Shown here piece by piece: positions 1 to 8,051 of a stretch of 64,000 nt of DNA. The DNA comes from JAAELZ01 sp965223465 (lineage in GTDB: Bacteria > Pseudomonadota > Gammaproteobacteria > Arenicellales > Poriferihabitantaceae), in NCBI GenBank assembly GCA_965223465.1, contig OZ245025.1, forward strand, positions 2,790,001 to 2,854,000, read 5' to 3'. Positions within the stretch are counted from its first letter, which is position 1, and each line of letters begins with the position of its first letter. The translations under genes and the position numbers were made by a program. The notes beneath the pieces are model-generated. The model was not told the DNA's origin and made no database searches. It worked only from the letters and a program-made list of their open reading frames with translations.

Positions 1-701
1 GGCACTCCGTGTGTGGTCGCCGCTTTGTAGGCGACCTTGGACGGCACAACAGTCCTAAATAGCTTTACTTCCTCGATGGAAGATAGGTGTTTCTTGATTT
101 CGGCTGCCATAAGAACCGCATCGTTCGTCCTTTCCATCCTTGAAATAATGGCGTAGAGATCGCCAATATTCACTCCCATACGTAATCCTTGTTCTCGCGC
201 ATTTGTAACAACTCGAGTGGTGCCACGATCAAATTCTCGAGCGCTTGCAGCATCAACTGGAATCGGTGATAGCAGCACATCTGCAGCAAACATAGCGGTT
301 GTTTGTAAAGGGCCTGCTGCGCCTTGAGTGTCAATCAGAATATAATCATATTTATCCCGCAGCTTACCCAGTGTATAGCGCAAACGCATGCGCCCATCGG
401 CGCAATGAATTATATAATTTTGTAGTTTTCCGTCAGGATCATCTGAATAAATCAAATCCAGATTCTTTATTCCATCAAGGTCAACAGTAGAGATAACGCT
501 TTCGACATCAACATTAGTAATGAGATGCGTTAAACCGTTTTTTGCTCTGCGGGATAAAGGATAGTGGCTGGACAGCCCTGGTTGGATGTCGGCATCCACC
601 ATAAGAACCTTTGAGCCATTGTCAGCTAGATATGCTCCAACATTTGCGGTTAGCGTAGTTTTGGTTACGCCACCTTTCGTCGAAATCATGGTTATTATCA
701 T
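1..701 (-). CDS. ParA/MinD-type P-loop ATPase, C-terminus cut by the window edge
   Basis: Translated leftward from 701 the frame stays open to base 1 (233 codons), so the C-terminus is outside the window. The N-terminus reads MIITMISTKGGVTKTTLTAN. This is the deviant Walker A box of ParA/Soj/MinD ATPases (KGGVTKTT), followed by a switch aspartate in LMVDADIQPG and a Walker-B-like segment YDYILIDTQGAAG. Such ATPases position plasmids, chromosomes or integrative elements. GGAG lies 6-9 bases upstream of the ATG at 701; a second ATG at 689 is also possible. The gene lies directly against a truncated tRNA-Lys gene, which suggests it belongs to a mobile element rather than being the host chromosomal parA. 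No parB is visible. Family call firm, role inferred. Confidence 0.85.
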   Translation of the reverse strand, partial: MIITMISTKGGVTKTTLTANVGAYLADNGSKVLMVDADIQPGLSSHYPLSRRAKNGLTHLITNVDVESVISTVDLDGIKNLDLIYSDDPDGKLQNYIIHCADGRMRLRYTLGKLRDKYDYILIDTQGAAGPLQTTAMFAADVLLSPIPVDAASAREFDRGTTRVVTNAREQGLRMGVNIGDLYAIISRMERTNDAVLMAAEIKKHLSSIEEVKLFRTVVPSKVAYKAATTHGV

Positions 702-767
702 TCGCTACTCCGTACATAAGGAGCAAGGTACAGAAGAAGATAATAAATTTAGGCTACATTGATGGCG

Positions 768-810
768 CCTGATTAAAAGTCAGATGCTCTACCTACTGAG
801 CTAACGCCCC
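768..810 (-). pseudogene. 5' half of a tRNA-Lys(TTT) gene, broken off after the anticodon stem
   Basis: Read on the minus strand from 810, the sequence has an acceptor half GGGGCGT, a D-arm with GCTCAGTAGGTAGAGC, and an anticodon arm TCTGA-CTTTTAA-TCAGG with anticodon TTT. This closely matches gammaproteobacterial tRNA-Lys. After 768 no variable loop, T-arm (GGTTCGAATCC) or acceptor complement follows; the sequence runs into the ParA promoter region. The tRNA cannot fold from this locus. The break falls at the 3' side of the anticodon stem, a common crossover place for tyrosine recombinases, so this is probably a mobile-element junction. Confidence 0.8.
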
Positions 811-918
811 CATGGAATTGCGTTGGCGGGCATACCGCCAAACGGCCGCGCATTATCCGAATTTGCTTCGTGCTTGTCAATCAACATTCGTCGGGAATAA
901 GCGGGAAAACTCCTTATG

Positions 919-1788
919 CTAGGGGTTCGAGTAGCTGTCGGAGCGCCGATGCCTCAGTACCGGCATATTACTGCGTAATTCTGTCAATTTCTGGCGATCA
1001 AAGGGGCAGTATATGATGCCGGGTTCATCACTCAGTTCACTAACTACTTCGCCCCAAGGGTTAATACATAGGCTGTGCCCCCATGTGATGCGGCCATTTG
1101 AGTGTGTGCCGCCCTGCGCGGGCGCGATAATATAAACCTGATTTTCAATCGCGCGCGCACTGAGTAAGGTTCGCCAGTGCGCCTTGCCGGTGGGCACAGT
1201 AAAGGCCGCGGGTACAGTGATGATGTCCGCACCGAGCTGGCGTAGTGCCTGATACATGGCGGGAAATCTAAGGTCATAACAAATACTCAGACCTACGCGT
1301 GCAAACTCAAGATCAACTATGCTTAACTCGTTGCCTGCCTTGAATTTCTCCGATTCGATATACGCTTCATCCTCCCCAATGTCTGCATCGAATAGATGGA
1401 TTTTGTCGTAGCGATTGGTACGCTCGCCTTGTGGGTTATATACCAAGGTGGTATTGCTGACGCGATTGGCTTTATCACCCGGGACGATAAGCTTATGGCT
1501 ACCGCCAAAAATCCATAGCGCTAATTGTCTGGCTGTATCGGATAGAAACTGTTGTACTGGCCCTTGGCCGTCTTCCTCGGCAACGCTGTTTGGGTCTTGC
1601 TCGGAACCCATCCAGGCAAAGTTTTCGGGTAGTATTGCGCAGACAGCACCAGCCTTTTTTGCTTTTTCAAGCTGCCGCAAACTGAACTTTAGATTATCAG
1701 CGAGTGAATCGCTGGAGTTGAGTTGAATCGCTGCAAGCAGGGGTAGATCAGCGGTTGAAGGGGCTGGTTCGCTCATACTTAAGAGCAT
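919..1788 (-). CDS. Carbon-nitrogen hydrolase (nitrilase superfamily, Nit1/Nit2-like amidase)
   Basis: This 289-residue protein is a typical single-domain nitrilase-family amidase. The catalytic Glu is in LPENFAWMG (about residue 55), the Lys in RYDKIHLFDADIG (about 130) and the nucleophile Cys in LSICYDLRFP (about 170). The family cleaves C-N bonds of small amides; close homologues include deaminated-glutathione amidase and omega-amidase, and I cannot choose between them. Protein is predicted cytoplasmic. A second ATG four codons in (1776, MSEPAP) is an equally plausible start, as neither has a strong ribosome-binding site. It lies 19 bases downstream of the cell-wall hydrolase gene on the same strand and may be co-transcribed. 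Confidence 0.88.
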   Translation of the reverse strand: MLLSMSEPAPSTADLPLLAAIQLNSSDSLADNLKFSLRQLEKAKKAGAVCAILPENFAWMGSEQDPNSVAEEDGQGPVQQFLSDTARQLALWIFGGSHKLIVPGDKANRVSNTTLVYNPQGERTNRYDKIHLFDADIGEDEAYIESEKFKAGNELSIVDLEFARVGLSICYDLRFPAMYQALRQLGADIITVPAAFTVPTGKAHWRTLLSARAIENQVYIIAPAQGGTHSNGRITWGHSLCINPWGEVVSELSDEPGIIYCPFDRQKLTELRSNMPVLRHRRSDSYSNP

Positions 1789-1807
1789 ACCAGATTAATC
1801 AAAGGCT

Positions 1808-2578
1808 TTATAAGGCGTAGAATAAATGATTGCCAACTTGGACGATTAAATCTTCTCCTTCTTTCCAGTTGGGTGATACGTGCATGGCGTGATAGTGGGT
1901 TGCCTCGCCGACGCCAGACCAATCTTCACCCTCCATAAAACGCTGCGCGATAATCAGGGCCTTTTCCCAGGCACGTGTATTTTTAATCACGTGATATTTG
2001 ATTTTAAGCCTAGTCCAGCTAAACTGCTTGGGTTGCCACACGACCCCGCATACCGTGCTCGGATAGTGTTTGTTTTTCACCCGATTCATGGTTACAGCTG
2101 CAACCGCCAGCTTGCCTTTTTCCGGCTCACCGCGTGCTTCCTGATAAATGTTCATTGCCAGACAGCCCAACTCATTGCCATAAGATGTTTCTGAATTCAT
2201 CAGGGCCTTTATCTCTGTGTGTGTATAAGGTCGATCCATATCTGTTTTTTGTACAACAGGTACAGGTGCATCTACTTTTGCTGCTGTTATTTGCAGTGAG
2301 GTGTTGTCCTCTTGGGACGTTAGCGGACCATTGGTGCTAATTATTGTCGGAAAATGAAACGGAACATAGGGCTCGTTCACCCTTATGTGCTCAAATGATG
2401 GGTGAGGTGATACCGCAGTTGCTAATGCCTGGGGTTCGACGACTACCCTGGGTGTGGTGTGCTCGATAGGTAAATAAGGCGTTTCAGCGACGGCAATGTA
2501 GCCACCCAATAGACTAAAAAAGCTGATTAGTACAGCGGCAAACCGCTTGAACGGCGTCGATGGGGTGATTCCTTGCAT
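1808..2578 (-). CDS. SleB-like cell wall hydrolase with N-terminal membrane/signal segment
   Basis: The 256-residue product starts with a hydrophobic segment (about residues 12-30, AAVLISFFSLLGGYIAVAET), so it is exported or membrane anchored. A poorly conserved linker follows. The C-terminal 130 residues match the SleB/CwlJ hydrolase_2 fold: LGCLAMNIYQEARGEP with the catalytic-type Glu, AVAAVTMNRV, STVCGVVWQPKQFSWT, and a final ATHYHA segment. The family acts on peptidoglycan as a muramidase or lytic transglycosylase. In non-sporulating Proteobacteria these proteins are presumed to act in wall turnover. The domain call is firm; the substrate is inferred from the family. Confidence 0.85.
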   Translation of the reverse strand: MQGITPSTPFKRFAAVLISFFSLLGGYIAVAETPYLPIEHTTPRVVVEPQALATAVSPHPSFEHIRVNEPYVPFHFPTIISTNGPLTSQEDNTSLQITAAKVDAPVPVVQKTDMDRPYTHTEIKALMNSETSYGNELGCLAMNIYQEARGEPEKGKLAVAAVTMNRVKNKHYPSTVCGVVWQPKQFSWTRLKIKYHVIKNTRAWEKALIIAQRFMEGEDWSGVGEATHYHAMHVSPNWKEGEDLIVQVGNHLFYAL

Positions 2579-2936
2579 GGGGTAATGCTTCGTATATTAT
2601 CTTGAGTTTTTGTTATCAGCATCAAATCAGCAATAATTTGATACACAACGCCTTGTTTCCTGGATATCTGCCGCTTGAAACGGCTAATTTATGGTAGCCA
2701 AACATTGTTTAGCCACAATTTTTGCAGAATTATACTGATTACCCTAACGTATAGTCAATATAATTATCCACATAGTTTTATTATATTAGCAAAAAATAAT
2801 ACTTTCAGCTAATTCTCAGTCCACTTAAGCGCGTATTCAGCTAAAAACAGTGTAAATGTTTTGTATGTGCGCTTGCGCTCGGGGCTGGTTTAACGATAAT
2901 CAAGCCTCTGTTTATCCCCAAATAATGTGAGGCATT
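2579..2936. other. AT-rich divergent intergenic region between the SleB-like gene and thrC
   Basis: These 358 bases carry the promoters of the two divergent genes. I see no open frame with a good start, no convincing rho-independent terminator and no leader peptide with runs of Thr/Ile codons that would indicate attenuation of thrC. A short inverted pair (CCGCTTGAAACGG, about 2670-2682) is too weak to call. Confidence 0.5.
2596..2625 (-). promoter_or_regulatory. Candidate sigma-70 promoter for the SleB-like gene
   Basis: On the minus strand TTGATG (2625-2620) and GATAAT (2601-2596) are 18 bases apart, ending 17 bases before the ATG at 2578. The match is fair but not strong and lies in AT-rich DNA where chance matches are common. 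Confidence 0.35.
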
Positions 2937-4328
2937 GTGAAATACGTTAGCACGCGTGGCCAGGCACCGGTTTTGGATTTTGAGGAGGTCACGTTAGCAG
3001 GCCTCGCGCGTGATGGGGGCCTGTATTTGCCTGAGCACTGGCCTGAGTTCAGTCCCGCAGAAATTCGCGAAATGCGTGGTTTATCCTACCCAGAACTGGT
3101 GGTCTCCGTACTGCGACCTTTTGTAGGTGACAGTATTGATGAAAAACACCTCAAAACAATGGCTGATCACGCATACGTCAATTTTAGTCATACCGCAATC
3201 GCGCCTATCAAGCAGCTTGATACCAATCTGTTTTTCATGGAGCTGTTTCAAGGACCAACCTTGGCATTCAAAGATTTCGCTTTGCAGTTTTTAGGTCAAT
3301 TATTTGCCCATTTTCTGCATAAGCGCGGTGAGCAATGCACCATCGTCGGAGCAACCTCAGGTGATACTGGGTCTGCTGCGATCGAAGCGGTTAGGGGTAT
3401 CGAGGGCGTAGAGTTGTTCATGCTGCACCCTGATGGTCGCGTATCAGATGTGCAGCGTAAGCAGATGACTTATGTTGCGGACAAAAATATTCATAATATT
3501 GCCATTGAAGGCCATTTTGATGATTGTCAGAATTTGGTCAAAGCCATGTTTAATGATGGTGCGTATCGCGATGAAATGAATCTTTCCGCGGTCAATTCTA
3601 TCAATTGGGCAAGAATCGCTGCGCAAGTGGTCTATTATTTTCGGGCCGCCCTGGCGTTGGGTGGGCCAGACCGGCCGATCAGTGTATCGGTCCCGACGGG
3701 TAATTTTGGTAATATTTTTGCCGCATTTGTGGCCAGCAAAATGGGCCTGCCAATTGCGCAATTTATTATTGGCTCCAATCAAAACGACATTCTAACGCGC
3801 TTTTTCGCTAGCGGGAAGATGACCCAGCAGACGGTGCATCCAAGCTTATCCCCCAGCATGGATATCCAAATTTCTTCTAATTTTGAACGTTATTTGTTTG
3901 AAATGAGCGGCCGAGATGCAGCCAAAATTGCGCAATTGATGGATGAATTTAAACAGCAGGGCGAGTTTTCCGCTGAAACGATTTTGTTCGATGCGATAAA
4001 ACAAAATTTCTCTGCGCACCGGCTGGATGATGAACAAACCAAAGCCGAAATCGCACGCTGGTATCAACAAACCGGTGAAATTATTGATCCGCATTCCATC
4101 ATTGGTGTGGCTGCAGCGCGTGCGAAAAGCCTCGATCCCGCCATTCCGGTAGTATGTATGGGTACCGCGCATCCCGCTAAATTTGCCGATGCGGTTGAAT
4201 CGGTAATTGGCGCGAAAGTGCCGTACCCGCAGCGCTTGGAGAAAGTGCTGAAAGCCGAAGAGCATTTCGCCGTATTGAACAATGATTTGGCAGCGGTACA
4301 GGCTTACATGCGACAAAAAGTAAGCTAA
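2937..4328 (+). CDS. thrC: Threonine synthase
   Basis: The 463-residue protein is a full-length threonine synthase (PLP-dependent fold type II), converting O-phosphohomoserine to threonine and phosphate in the cytoplasm. The start MKYVSTRGQAPVLDFEEVTLAGLARDGG is typical. The PLP-lysine motif is in GPTLAFKDFALQFLG (about residue 110), and a phosphate-binding loop lies in VGATSGDTGSAAIEA. It begins at GTG with TGAGG five to nine bases upstream. Neither homoserine dehydrogenase nor homoserine kinase is adjacent on the left, so the thr genes are at least partly split here. Confidence 0.96.
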   Translation: MKYVSTRGQAPVLDFEEVTLAGLARDGGLYLPEHWPEFSPAEIREMRGLSYPELVVSVLRPFVGDSIDEKHLKTMADHAYVNFSHTAIAPIKQLDTNLFFMELFQGPTLAFKDFALQFLGQLFAHFLHKRGEQCTIVGATSGDTGSAAIEAVRGIEGVELFMLHPDGRVSDVQRKQMTYVADKNIHNIAIEGHFDDCQNLVKAMFNDGAYRDEMNLSAVNSINWARIAAQVVYYFRAALALGGPDRPISVSVPTGNFGNIFAAFVASKMGLPIAQFIIGSNQNDILTRFFASGKMTQQTVHPSLSPSMDIQISSNFERYLFEMSGRDAAKIAQLMDEFKQQGEFSAETILFDAIKQNFSAHRLDDEQTKAEIARWYQQTGEIIDPHSIIGVAAARAKSLDPAIPVVCMGTAHPAKFADAVESVIGAKVPYPQRLEKVLKAEEHFAVLNNDLAAVQAYMRQKVS

Positions 4329-4394
4329 TGCTTGAGTTTGCCTATTTTAGCCGCATGATAATGCTTGCCAGGATAATTTTTCTGACGACCTGTA

Positions 4395-5099
4395 ATGAAT
4401 AATCCCGAGACCCTTGATACCACAAGTGCAAACCGCCCTGGGCAAAAACGCTGGGGTTGTTTGCCGATAGCTGGTTTAATGCTGCTAACAGTGGTCATTT
4501 CGGTGGCCGTAACCGTTTGGTTTTTAAATTTTTATTTATTCCCAAAGCGGTTTGAGCCGGTTGAGCTGTCGAGTAAGGAAACCCAGGTATTGGAACAAAA
4601 GCTGGCAAAATTTGAAGGCATTGGGGCTGAAGGCCGCGGTGTTTCAATCAGTAAAGACGTACCAGGTAAAGCCCTAGAACCGCTGGAGTATTCAGAAGAG
4701 GGTGCCGATCGAAACCTGTTTCTGAGTGAGCGCGAGCTCAATGGTATTCTGGCCAATAATACTGATCTTGCTGATAAGTTGGCGATTGATCTTTCCGACC
4801 GGCTCATTAGCGCAAGATTACGTTTACCCGTGGATCCGGATTTCCCTTTTTTTGGCGGAAAAATGCTTAAAGCGCGCGCCGGGGTGGAAGTTGAATTTCT
4901 GCAGGAACGCCCGGCAGTAGTGTTAAAAGGTGTCAGTGTCATGGGTGTTCCCATTCCCAACGCATGGCTGGGTGGATTAAAGAACATTGATTTGGTCAAG
5001 GAGTTTGGTCAGAGCCCAGGTTTCTGGAAATCTTTTTCGGACGGAATCGAGCGTATCGAAGTGCTCGATGGTAAGTTACAGATTGAGCTGAAAGAATAA
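4395..5099 (+). CDS. Membrane-anchored protein of unknown function
   Basis: This 234-residue protein has a charged, proline-containing N-terminus, one strong transmembrane segment at about residues 22-46 (LPIAGLMLLTVVISVAVTVW followed by FLNFYLF), and then about 185 residues without further hydrophobic spans. The likely topology is N-in with a periplasmic domain. The soluble part has FLSERELNGILANN and repeated beta-like stretches (RLRLPVDPDFPFFGGKMLKARAGVEVEF) that suggest a ligand- or lipid-binding beta domain, but I do not recognise the family. It is 66 bases after thrC and on the same strand, with no obvious terminator between. No function is proposed. Confidence 0.75.
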   Translation: MNNPETLDTTSANRPGQKRWGCLPIAGLMLLTVVISVAVTVWFLNFYLFPKRFEPVELSSKETQVLEQKLAKFEGIGAEGRGVSISKDVPGKALEPLEYSEEGADRNLFLSERELNGILANNTDLADKLAIDLSDRLISARLRLPVDPDFPFFGGKMLKARAGVEVEFLQERPAVVLKGVSVMGVPIPNAWLGGLKNIDLVKEFGQSPGFWKSFSDGIERIEVLDGKLQIELKE

Positions 5100-5240
5100 C
5101 CAACAACTTCATTTTAGCCACAAATCCAGACTAGCAAACGAACGCACAACTAGAACGTCTTCTAGTCCAACTCATTGGAAAATAATTGCTTAGGCGCGCT
5201 GCCAAGGCCTAAGATTTTATAAGATAGCCCGTTTGGGTGG

Positions 5241-5275
5241 TGGACAAAACTTAAAAACCAACTAAAATACTAGGT
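5241..5275 (+). promoter_or_regulatory. iscR-suf promoter with overlapping IscR-like operator
   Basis: TGGACA (5241-5246) and TAAAAT (5263-5268) are separated by 16 bases and lie 30 bases before iscR. The imperfect dyad ACCAACT-AAAAT-ACTAGGT (5257-5275) covers the -10 element. Its layout, ACC/ACT half sites around an A/T-rich centre, resembles the type 1 operators of [2Fe-2S]-IscR. This predicts autorepression of the operon when clusters are abundant. Promoter geometry is seen directly; the operator assignment is inferred. Confidence 0.6.
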
Positions 5276-5298
5276 AATTAATTCAAGGTGCTAAAACT

Positions 5299-5766
5299 AT
5301 GCGATTAACCACTAAAGGCCGCTATGCGGTGACTGCAATGTTAGATTTGGCGATCCAACGCAATAGCGCGTCGGTTACCCTACGAACGATTGCTGAAAAC
5401 CAAAAAATATCTCTATCTTATCTTGAACAATTATTCGCTAAATTGCGCAAACATGGGCTGGTAAAAGGCGTACGTGGCCCGGGCGGAGGTTATCGATTGT
5501 CGAGAAGTGCGGATGAAATCTCAATTGCCGATATCATTATCGCGGTGGATGAGCCACTACAGTTTACTGATTGTGATGGCAAGGCAGACTGTAAAGATGG
5601 TGAAGAATGTCTGTCTCATCGACTGTGGGAGAGATTAACTGATCAACTCGAAGCATTTTTATCAGAAATTTATTTAGGTGCGCTGATGCGCGAAAGTAAG
5701 TTGCCCTTGGAGCAGCATGCCAGCACCGCCAATAAACGCCAAGAAGTGCGTGCACCGGCGCATTAA
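5299..5766 (+). CDS. iscR: Rrf2-family iron-sulfur cluster regulator IscR
   Basis: This 155-residue Rrf2-family transcription factor starts with the signature MRLTTKGRYAVTAMLDLA. It has a winged helix (residues 1-80) and a cluster-binding loop with Cys92, Cys98 and Cys104 plus His107, the same four ligand positions as in E. coli IscR. It should therefore bind a [2Fe-2S] cluster and repress the operon it heads when cluster supply is adequate. It is the first gene of the suf cluster, 29 bases before sufB. Unlike the E. coli arrangement, iscR controls suf rather than isc here, which is common in other Gammaproteobacteria. Confidence 0.95.
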   Translation: MRLTTKGRYAVTAMLDLAIQRNSASVTLRTIAENQKISLSYLEQLFAKLRKHGLVKGVRGPGGGYRLSRSADEISIADIIIAVDEPLQFTDCDGKADCKDGEECLSHRLWERLTDQLEAFLSEIYLGALMRESKLPLEQHASTANKRQEVRAPAH

Positions 5767-5795
5767 TCGCTAATTCACTTATTTAAGAAGGAATC

Positions 5796-7247
5796 ATGGG
5801 CGAGCAAAATCAGGAAATCAAAACCGCGATAGGCCGAGAATATAAGGAAGGCTTTAGTACGGATATTGAATCCGAAACCTTACCCCCCGGTTTAGATGAA
5901 GACGTGGTTCGCTTTATTTCCAAAAAAAAGGGTGAGCCCGAGTGGTTGCTAGCACACCGATTAGAGGCATTTGAGCGCTGGAAACAAATGCCTGAACCGG
6001 ACTGGGCCAAGCTCAAAATCGATCCGATTGATTACCAGGAGATTAGTTATTACTCGGCACCAAAACGCCCGGAAGATGGTCCCAAAAGTCTCGACGAAGT
6101 CGATCCGAGATTACTTGAAACCTACGAAAAACTCGGCATTCCGCTAGACGAGCAAAAAGTATTGGCGGGTGTGCAGGTTGCGGTGGACGCAGTGTTTGAT
6201 AGTGTGTCGGTTGCCACCACCTTTAAAGACACGCTTTCCAAAGCCGGGGTTATTTTCTGCCCCTTATCCGAGGCCTTGCAAGATCATCCTGAATTGGTGC
6301 GGCAGTATCTTGGTACGGTGGTGCCCACGGGGGATAATTTTTTTGCTGCTTTGAACGCCGCTGTTTTTAGCGAAGGTTCATTCGTGTACATCCCCAAGGG
6401 AGTGCGTTGTCCGATGGAGCTATCAACGTATTTTCGCATCAACGCGCTAAATACAGGCCAGTTCGAGCGCACCTTGATTGTGGCAGATGAAGGGAGCTAT
6501 GTGAGCTATCTTGAGGGTTGCACTGCACCCCAACGTGATGAAAACCAATTGCACGCTGCGGTAGTTGAATTGATCGCATTGGATAACGCAGAAATAAAGT
6601 ATTCTACTGTGCAGAACTGGTATCCCGGCGACGAAAATGGCGTTGGTGGAATCTATAATTTTGTTACCAAGCGTGGCAAATGCCATAAAAATGCCAAAAT
6701 TTCCTGGACGCAGGTTGAAACAGGTTCAGCGATCACCTGGAAATACCCCAGTTGTGTGCTGGAAGGTGATAACAGTATTGGTGAGTTCTACTCGGTGGCG
6801 CTAACCAATAATTTCCAGCAAGCTGATACCGGGACCAAAATGGTGCACTTGGGTAAGGGTTCGACCAGTACCATTATCTCCAAGGGTATTTCAGCAGGCC
6901 AGGGCCAAAATGCTTACCGTGGATTGGTGCATATCGCTAAAGGAGCGGAAGGTGCACGTAACTATTCACAATGCGATTCGTTGCTCATGGGCGACCAATG
7001 TGGCGCGCACACTTTCCCGTATATGGAAATCAAGAATCCAAGCGCCAAGGTTGAACACGAGGCGACGACTTCAAAAATCGGTGAAGACCAGCTGTTTTAT
7101 TGCCGGCAACGTGGGTTGTCGGAAGAAGACGCGGTGTCGATGATCGTTAACGGCTTTTGCAAAGAAGTATTTAAAGAGTTACCCATGGAATTTGCAGTAG
7201 AAGCACAAAAATTACTGGGTATCAGTCTGGAAGGCGCCGTGGGTTAA
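5796..7247 (+). CDS. sufB: Fe-S cluster assembly scaffold protein SufB
   Basis: The 483-residue product is full length for SufB, the scaffold subunit of the cytoplasmic SufBC2D complex on which clusters are built. Typical segments include VVPTGDNFFAALNAAVFSEG, SYVSYLEGCTAPQRDENQLH and the C-terminal SKIGEDQLFYCRQRGLSEED. An AAGGA ribosome-binding site precedes the ATG. It follows iscR and precedes sufC, the standard order. SufB normally receives sulfur from SufS through SufE or SufU; no gene for any of these is in this cluster. Confidence 0.97.
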   Translation: MGEQNQEIKTAIGREYKEGFSTDIESETLPPGLDEDVVRFISKKKGEPEWLLAHRLEAFERWKQMPEPDWAKLKIDPIDYQEISYYSAPKRPEDGPKSLDEVDPRLLETYEKLGIPLDEQKVLAGVQVAVDAVFDSVSVATTFKDTLSKAGVIFCPLSEALQDHPELVRQYLGTVVPTGDNFFAALNAAVFSEGSFVYIPKGVRCPMELSTYFRINALNTGQFERTLIVADEGSYVSYLEGCTAPQRDENQLHAAVVELIALDNAEIKYSTVQNWYPGDENGVGGIYNFVTKRGKCHKNAKISWTQVETGSAITWKYPSCVLEGDNSIGEFYSVALTNNFQQADTGTKMVHLGKGSTSTIISKGISAGQGQNAYRGLVHIAKGAEGARNYSQCDSLLMGDQCGAHTFPYMEIKNPSAKVEHEATTSKIGEDQLFYCRQRGLSEEDAVSMIVNGFCKEVFKELPMEFAVEAQKLLGISLEGAVG

Positions 7248-7282
7248 CGCCTTTTCTCGAATTTATTCATTGAAGATGTAAT

Positions 7283-8032
7283 ATGTTAAAAATTGAAAAT
7301 CTACACGCTAGTGTCGACGACGCGACTATCTTAAATGGGGTTGATCTCGAAATAGGCACGGGTGAAATTCACGCCATCATGGGGCCGAATGGCTCAGGTA
7401 AGAGCACCCTCGCGGGTGTTCTAACCGGTCGAGATGAATACGACGTGACCCAGGGCAGCGCCACTTTTATGGGTGAGGACTTACTCGATCTGGAAGCGGA
7501 CGAGCGAGCGCAGTTAGGTTTATTTCTAGGTTTTCAGTACCCGGTTGAAATCCCTGGCGTATCTAATATGTATTTTATGAAAGCCGCAGTCAATGCCGTA
7601 CGCAAAGGTCGCGGGGAAAAAGAACTAGATGCGATGGATTTTCTGAAAATGGTCAAAGAAAAAGTCGCGATGATGAAAATGCGCGATGAATTTCTGCATC
7701 GCTCGGTCAATGAAGGGTTTTCAGGGGGCGAGAAAAAGCGCAACGAGATTTTGCAAATGGCGATGCTCGAGCCCAAGCTCGCGATTCTGGATGAAATCGA
7801 TTCAGGCCTGGATATTGACGCGCTCAAAGTGGTTGCGAAAGGCGTGAATGAGCAAAAGCGTGAAGATCGCTCTGTGCTGATGATCACGCATTATCAACGT
7901 CTGCTGGATTATATCGTGCCCGATTTTATTCACGTCATGTCGGAAGGAAAAATCATTAAATCCGGGGATAAATCTTTGGCGCTGGAGCTCGAAGAGAAGG
8001 GTTATAGCTGGATCGAACAGGAAGCTGCGTAA
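7283..8032 (+). CDS. sufC: Fe-S cluster assembly ATPase SufC
   Basis: This 249-residue ABC-type ATPase energises the SufBC2D scaffold. Walker A is GPNGSGKST (residues 34-42), the ABC signature is FSGGEKKRNE, and Walker B is LAILDEIDSGLDIDAL. The signature FSGGEKKR is characteristic of SufC rather than transporter ATPases, and no transmembrane partner is nearby. Length matches the family. It sits 35 bases after sufB. Confidence 0.97.
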   Translation: MLKIENLHASVDDATILNGVDLEIGTGEIHAIMGPNGSGKSTLAGVLTGRDEYDVTQGSATFMGEDLLDLEADERAQLGLFLGFQYPVEIPGVSNMYFMKAAVNAVRKGRGEKELDAMDFLKMVKEKVAMMKMRDEFLHRSVNEGFSGGEKKRNEILQMAMLEPKLAILDEIDSGLDIDALKVVAKGVNEQKREDRSVLMITHYQRLLDYIVPDFIHVMSEGKIIKSGDKSLALELEEKGYSWIEQEAA

Positions 8033-8051
8033 TCGTTTGCCGGAAATATCC

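Noticed and set aside
1415..1726. 103-codon frame on the plus strand
   Set aside because: It is antisense to the nitrilase-family gene, which has full catalytic motifs.
2579..2936. Threonine attenuator before thrC
   Set aside because: No leader peptide with Thr/Ile codon runs and no terminator hairpin with T-run were found.
8037..8051. TTG start for sufD
   Set aside because: ATG 8052 has a better-placed ribosome-binding site and gives the usual N-terminus.
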